From Ettlia oleoabundans (Eukaryota > Chlorophyta > Chlorophyceae > Chlamydomonadales), in assembly GCA_019693395.1 (NCBI GenBank), contig JAAMXP010000400.1, positions 9,048-33,689 on the forward strand: a DNA stretch of 24,642 bases. The letters are read 5' to 3'. Every line of letters starts with the position of its first letter. The first letter of the stretch is position 1. The notes beneath the pieces are model-generated. The model saw only the letters and a list, made by a program, of their open reading frames with translations, did no database searches and had not been told where the DNA came from. Positions 20,791 to 24,642 of this stretch are shown here, piece after piece. The position numbers were made by a program, and so were the translations under genes.

Positions 20791-21111
20791 ACCCATTCTG
20801 TCTATTTGCTCATCACCAATGTACCTTGTTGATATTACGGTATGCACCCGTTCTTTTCTTGCTCCATTTTTAGTAGGTGCTTGAGAATGTAACACAGCAG
20901 ACTGCCAGCGGCGGCGCGGCCAGCTGGATAGCTCCTCCAGCCTGGCAGATGGCCCCTGCTGCCACCTGTACCCCCATCCTCCTGCCGTCCCTTTCCATTT
21001 GCCAATTCTGATTGAGGGCTGCACCCGCGATTTGTTGCCCTCCGAGCGGGGCCATCTGGGTGTTCCTGACCGTCAGTGTCCAGTTCCGCAACCCTGGCGT
21101 TGGCCGGCAAT
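20791..21111. other. Intergenic: ESS2 3' UTR and aspartate kinase upstream region
   Basis: 321 bp holding the ESS2 poly(A) signal (20888) and the promoter/leader of the next gene. No additional gene was seen. In-frame upstream codons precede ATG 21112 (a GTG at 21076 is in the same frame), so the start could lie slightly further 5' only if a non-ATG codon is used. Confidence 0.6.
20888..20892 (+). terminator. Poly(A) signal TGTAA for ESS2
   Basis: TGTAA is 98 nt after the TGA at 20788-20790, at a typical distance for the signal in green algae. Confidence 0.6.
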
Positions 21112-24100
21112 ATGAGGACGCAGCAGGTTTCCGGTCAGCAGGCAGTGCCGTGCTGCGCACGGGCATGCAGCGCGCTGCCAGCCGCTCGGCAGGCTATCTC
21201 TGGCAAGCCCCTCCCTGCTCCGCAGCCGCGGCAGGCAGCTGTAGCCCGGCGTAACCATGTGGTCAGCCATAAAGTGCGCGCCATTGTGGCAGAGCCTCCA
21301 GTGCTGGAGACCACCCCGACCTTCCCGCGCGGCGCTCACTGGCAGGTAAGCCTCCTGCCTCTACTGCAGGCTGCTGGATGCTGCATTGTGTTTCCATCAT
21401 GCCGTGCCTTGGTGTCATGCGTAGAACGGCATGGTTGCTGAAGTCAACAGCATTCGTGGCTCGGTTGGCGGCCAAGATGGCCCCGCGGCAGACAACCGCC
21501 CAGAGCCAGCACACCGATCTGTGTGATGTCTGGATCTTTGTGCAGTAGCATTGCGCACTTGACGGTCAGCAGCCAGCCTGGATAAAGCTGGGGTAGAGAA
21601 GAAGAACCGCATCCAGCTGCCGCTTTAAGGCTGACGCTGCTTGTTCTGCCAGCCAGGCTCCACTGTTGCTCTTTGCCTCACTCCAGCCAGCAGCTTCCGC
21701 ATCAGGTGCTGCCCGCGCCCTCGACTACTGCATTTCGCAGGTGCACAAGTTTGGTGGGACCTGCGTGGCAGCTGCGGAGCGTATTAGTGCTATCTGCCAG
21801 TACCTGGTGGGCAGCGGTGACGGTGCAGCTGCTGGCGAGCACAAGGTGGTGGTGGTATCAGCCATGGGCAGCCACCCCAGCAGCCCAGTCAAGGTGAGGG
21901 CGTGTCATGTGCTGTGCCAGTCGTGCAGCCCGTAGCAGCGCATGCACAATCTGACTTGGTAGGCCGTGTGGGTCTAGGCAGGAGAGCCTAGCGAGCCAGG
22001 TCATTTGTCACACCGGCATGCTGCACCACTGTGATGTTGTACCACCGGTGTGGGTTGTATAGCAGGAGTGGATACTGATTTTGAGGATGAGCGCGATGCA
22101 GCTCTAGGAGCAGCAGACCGAGCGTTGCTTGGCACCGCCCTGCACCTGGCAGAGTGGATGCGCGCATGCACTGTAGTCCATGTACTTCGCTCCCTACCCA
22201 CCCACCCACCCAACGGCCCCAATGGCCGCTAGCTTATGCTGATGTACGTTTGCCCTCCCTGCTGGCTCCTGCTCATGACAGGTGACGGACCTTCTGCTCA
22301 ACATGGTGAGCAAGGCTGCCAACCAGGACCAGGAGTTCCTGCTGGACCTGGCCGCGCTGCAGGTGCGATGCGCTGCCCTGTGCTGTGCTACGCTCAGCTG
22401 TGTGCTGTGCTGCGCCATGCTCTGCTACAAGCTTGCCATTGTGCGGTGGTGCTGTTGTCGTCATCGTGCTGTTGTTGATGCGCAATGTCTGTGATGTGCG
22501 CCGTGCCGTATTGCGCTTTGGCTGTGCAGTCTTGTCGGCCTTGGCGGGGCTGCGGATGTGCTGTGCTGTGTTGTGTCATTACGACAAGGCCACCTCTGCC
22601 AATGTGGGAGCTGCACAGTGGTGCAGAGACACTATGCTGACATATGTTGTGCTGCGCTGCCGATAGTAAATTAGTTTTGCTGTGCTATGGCGCTAGCTGG
22701 GCTGGTGCTTGTGTCTGCTCAATGCCGCCCTCCGCTCATGCAACCTTGCTCCCTGCTCTGCCCATCCTCCCTGCCGCAGAAGAAGCATGTTGAGTGTGCG
22801 GAGTTGCTGCTGGGCTCTGGCCGTGAGCTGAACGAGTTTGTGGCACGCTTGTTGGATGACATGGCCAACCTCAAGGCCATGCTGCAGGCCATCAGCATCG
22901 GTGCGCTCTGGCTATGAATCCGTAGTGGTGTTCCTGTCCGTGGGAAAGATAAAGCCATCTGCGGGCCTTTGGCACCAATGCGGTTGTTGTTGTTGGTGCG
23001 ATTACGTAATCAAGGTTTGGGGCTGGAGAAAGGCGCATTTCAAGGCGATTGCGGGCTGCTGAGGCCAGAGGGAGCAGGGTTGGGGTGGGGACTGTTTACG
23101 AGCCAACAACATTGCTGGCCGACCAAGATGTTTACACCCGTCGTGCCGCCTGCGCCTAGGCTAAATTCAACCAGCCACCCCCGCTATCCCTTTTCACACA
23201 CTGTGCACGGGGCCCCTCACCCCACCAACATCCACCCTTTCTGCAGCTGGCATGGCCACCGACGCGTTTGAGGAGTTTGTAGTGGGTCATGGCGAGCTGT
23301 GGTGCGCGCAGCTGACTGCGGCCAAGTGCCGGCAGCTGGGTGCCGACTGCGTCTTCATGGATGCGAGAGATGTGCTGGTGGTGCGGCCCACCGCCGACGG
23401 GAACTCCGTGGATGTGGAGTACGAGGTGAGTGGGTGGATGGGTGCGTGGATGGGTCGGTTCATATGGCTGGCTGTGGAGTATGAGGTGGGTGGGTGGATG
23501 GGTGCGTGGATGGGTGGGTGACTTTGCCCTTGTGACGTGCGGGTTTTTGGGTGGCGCAGCATGGCTGGCTGTGGTACAACGTGCGTGGAGTTGTTTGGAT
23601 ACCTTTCTGATGCGATGTGGATTCTGAGGGGGCTGGATGGTTGAGTAGATATTGGAAAACAAATATCTAATGCTGGCCAAATCCGTGCCTGCAGATCTCC
23701 AACGCCAGGCTGGACCAGTGGGGGGGCAAGCATGGCGCTCCTAAAGTCATTGTGGCCACAGGTGGGTGGTGGGTGGATGGCTGGATAAACCAAACGTTGG
23801 TGGTAGCGGAGTGTGATGTAGGCCATCACTGCCTTATGTTGCGCTTTTGCGGGCACTGACGCATGTCTTGGATGGCCGAAGCGAGTCTCCAATGCAAGGC
23901 TATATCCCCGCCTCCCCCTTTTGCACAGTACTATCACCACACATGGCTTTAAAAACTGCACAAAACCCCAGTGCTGTTTATTCGTTGTGTTGCTGTTGCT
24001 CCGCTGCTTTCCCGGCCTTGCAGCATTGATTGCCTTCGCTGCTGCCCCTTACCCACCCTTGGCACCTGTCGTCCGCAGGCTTCATTGCCAAGAACGCAGA

Positions 24101-24454
24101 GGGCCAGGTGACCACCCTTAAGCGCAACGGTTCTGACTACTCAGCAACCATCATGGGGGCGCTGTTCCAGGTGGGGCTGGCAGTACGGTGTGGTGTGGTG
24201 TGGGTGCGGTGTGCCTGGGTGGGGGGGTGGGGGCTGGGCTCTTGGACTTCCACTGTCTTGCATGCTGGTCCAATGGCACGGTACTGTCCATATTCACACC
24301 CATCACCACACCCAGCACCGTGATTGCCATGGCCTAACCGGCGTATGTGTGCGGGCGTGCAGGCTGGCCACATCACCATCTGGACCGACGTGGATGGCGT
24401 CTACTCAGCAGACCCGCGCAAGGTGGCGGAGGCAGTCTGCCTCAAGCAGCTCAG
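21112..24454 (+). CDS. Aspartate kinase-homoserine dehydrogenase, N-terminal aspartokinase part (3' end outside window)
   Basis: First enzyme of the Asp-derived amino-acid pathway (aspartate to aspartyl phosphate; a bifunctional enzyme also reduces aspartate semialdehyde), expected in the plastid. Exons 21112-21345, 21741-21893, 22282-22362, 22780-22900, 23247-23425, 23695-23761, 24079-24170 and 24363-24454 give ~339 residues in consistent phases. The first 78 residues are Ala/Arg/Ser-rich with few acidic residues, like a chloroplast transit peptide. Then come VHKFGGTCVAAAERI (79 onward; catalytic K-F-G-G-T), KVVVVSAMGS, LKAMLQAISIAGMA, FVVGHGELWCAQL, MDARDVLVV, KVIVATGFIAKN, TLKRNGSDYSATIMGALF and GHITIWTDVDGVYSADPRKV. 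The IAGxAT and KRNGSDYSA forms match bifunctional AK-HSDH rather than the GRGGSD of monofunctional plant AK (family knowledge). ACT and HSDH domains must lie to the right; the window ends in the intron starting at 24455. Confidence 0.92.
22363..22680 (+). repeat. TGTGCTG-rich low-complexity tract in an aspartate kinase intron
   Basis: The intron between exons ending 22362 and starting 22780 is dominated by imperfect CTGTGCTG/GTGCTGTG words. It is simple-sequence DNA; no exon, hairpin RNA or gene is supported in it. Confidence 0.6.
23411..23519 (+). repeat. 60-bp tandem duplication spanning an exon-intron boundary (aspartate kinase)
   Basis: 23411-23459 and 23471-23519 match at 45 of 49 positions with a period of exactly 60. 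Each copy contains GTGGAGTA(C/T)GAG (Val-Glu-Tyr-Glu) followed by a donor: GTGAGT at 23426 in copy 1 and GTGGGT at 23486 in copy 2. The 60 nt between the donors are open in the coding frame. Confidence 0.9.
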
Positions 24455-24642
24455 GTGGGTGGGGTGGCCGTGTCGGTGCGGTGGTGGTGGTGGCGGCCAC
24501 ATTGGTGGTAGTTTGGGAGGGGACGATAGCATTTGCTTGTTTTGCCTACCCCTCACAAGGGATTGACCCCAGGGAACTCGACTGTGTTTGTGGTCTACAT
24601 GTATGTCTCCGTCATACACCATCTTGCGTATATGCCCCACCC

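Noticed and set aside
22363..22779. Possible non-coding RNA or CRISPR-like repeat in the TGTGCTG-rich intron
   Set aside because: The repeats are irregular, with no constant spacer length and no stable stem evident; simple-sequence intron DNA explains it, and CRISPR is not expected in a nuclear eukaryotic genome.
1..24642. tRNA/rRNA genes, transposons, viral insertions
   Set aside because: No cloverleaf with a T-loop consensus, no rRNA-like stretch, no transposase or reverse-transcriptase motifs and no terminal repeats were recognised by eye on either strand. A covariance-model and repeat-library search would be decisive.

Overview
This window looks like nuclear DNA of a core green alga (Chlorophyta; Chlorophyceae or Trebouxiophyceae is my inference, genus not assignable). 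The evidence is GC-rich coding sequence broken by many short-to-medium GT-AG introns, Ala/Gly/Gln-rich low-complexity insertions, the green-algal poly(A) signal TGTAA after most stop codons, and plant-type gene families, including an aspartate kinase of the bifunctional AK-HSDH type with a putative plastid-targeting leader. Exons were assembled by hand: each junction was chosen so that splice sites, reading phase and protein-family continuity agree.

Layout. (1) 94-2908, +: 3' part of a PP2C protein phosphatase gene with a long disordered tail carrying a D-x-S-V-R-A-G repeat. (2) 4699-6116, +: an unrecognised secreted protein, 322 aa, built from ~31-residue AYGAYGM...MRRL repeats. (3) 7115-12123, +: complete RanBPM/GID1-type CTLH E3-ligase scaffold (SPRY, LisH, CTLH, CRA), 13 exons, including one GC-AG intron. 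(4) 12870-13930, +: small leucine-rich repeat protein. (5) 14664-17288, -: glutathione S-transferase with a CPYA active site, 9 exons. Splicing is phase-perfect throughout, but two exon-internal indels break the frame, one of them in the Glu-Ser glutathione-binding motif; it also has a GC-AG intron. (6) 17910-20790, +: complete ESS2/DGCR14 spliceosome-associated factor, head-to-head with the GST across a 621-bp shared promoter region. (7) 21112-window end, +: 5' part of an aspartate kinase-homoserine dehydrogenase gene with a putative plastid-targeting leader, running off the right edge in an intron.

The genes are ordinary housekeeping functions (phosphorylation control, regulated protein degradation, splicing, detoxification, Asp-family amino-acid synthesis) and do not form a pathway cluster. 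The one element with no family I recognise is the secreted repeat protein. Its regularly spaced dibasic MRRL sites, Tyr/Gly-rich repeats, signal peptide and all-phase-1 introns fit either a proteolytically processed repeat-peptide precursor or an extracellular-matrix/adhesive protein. Other points of interest are a 60-bp tandem duplication carrying a second in-frame splice donor in the aspartate kinase gene, two GC-AG introns, and the two frame breaks in the GST.
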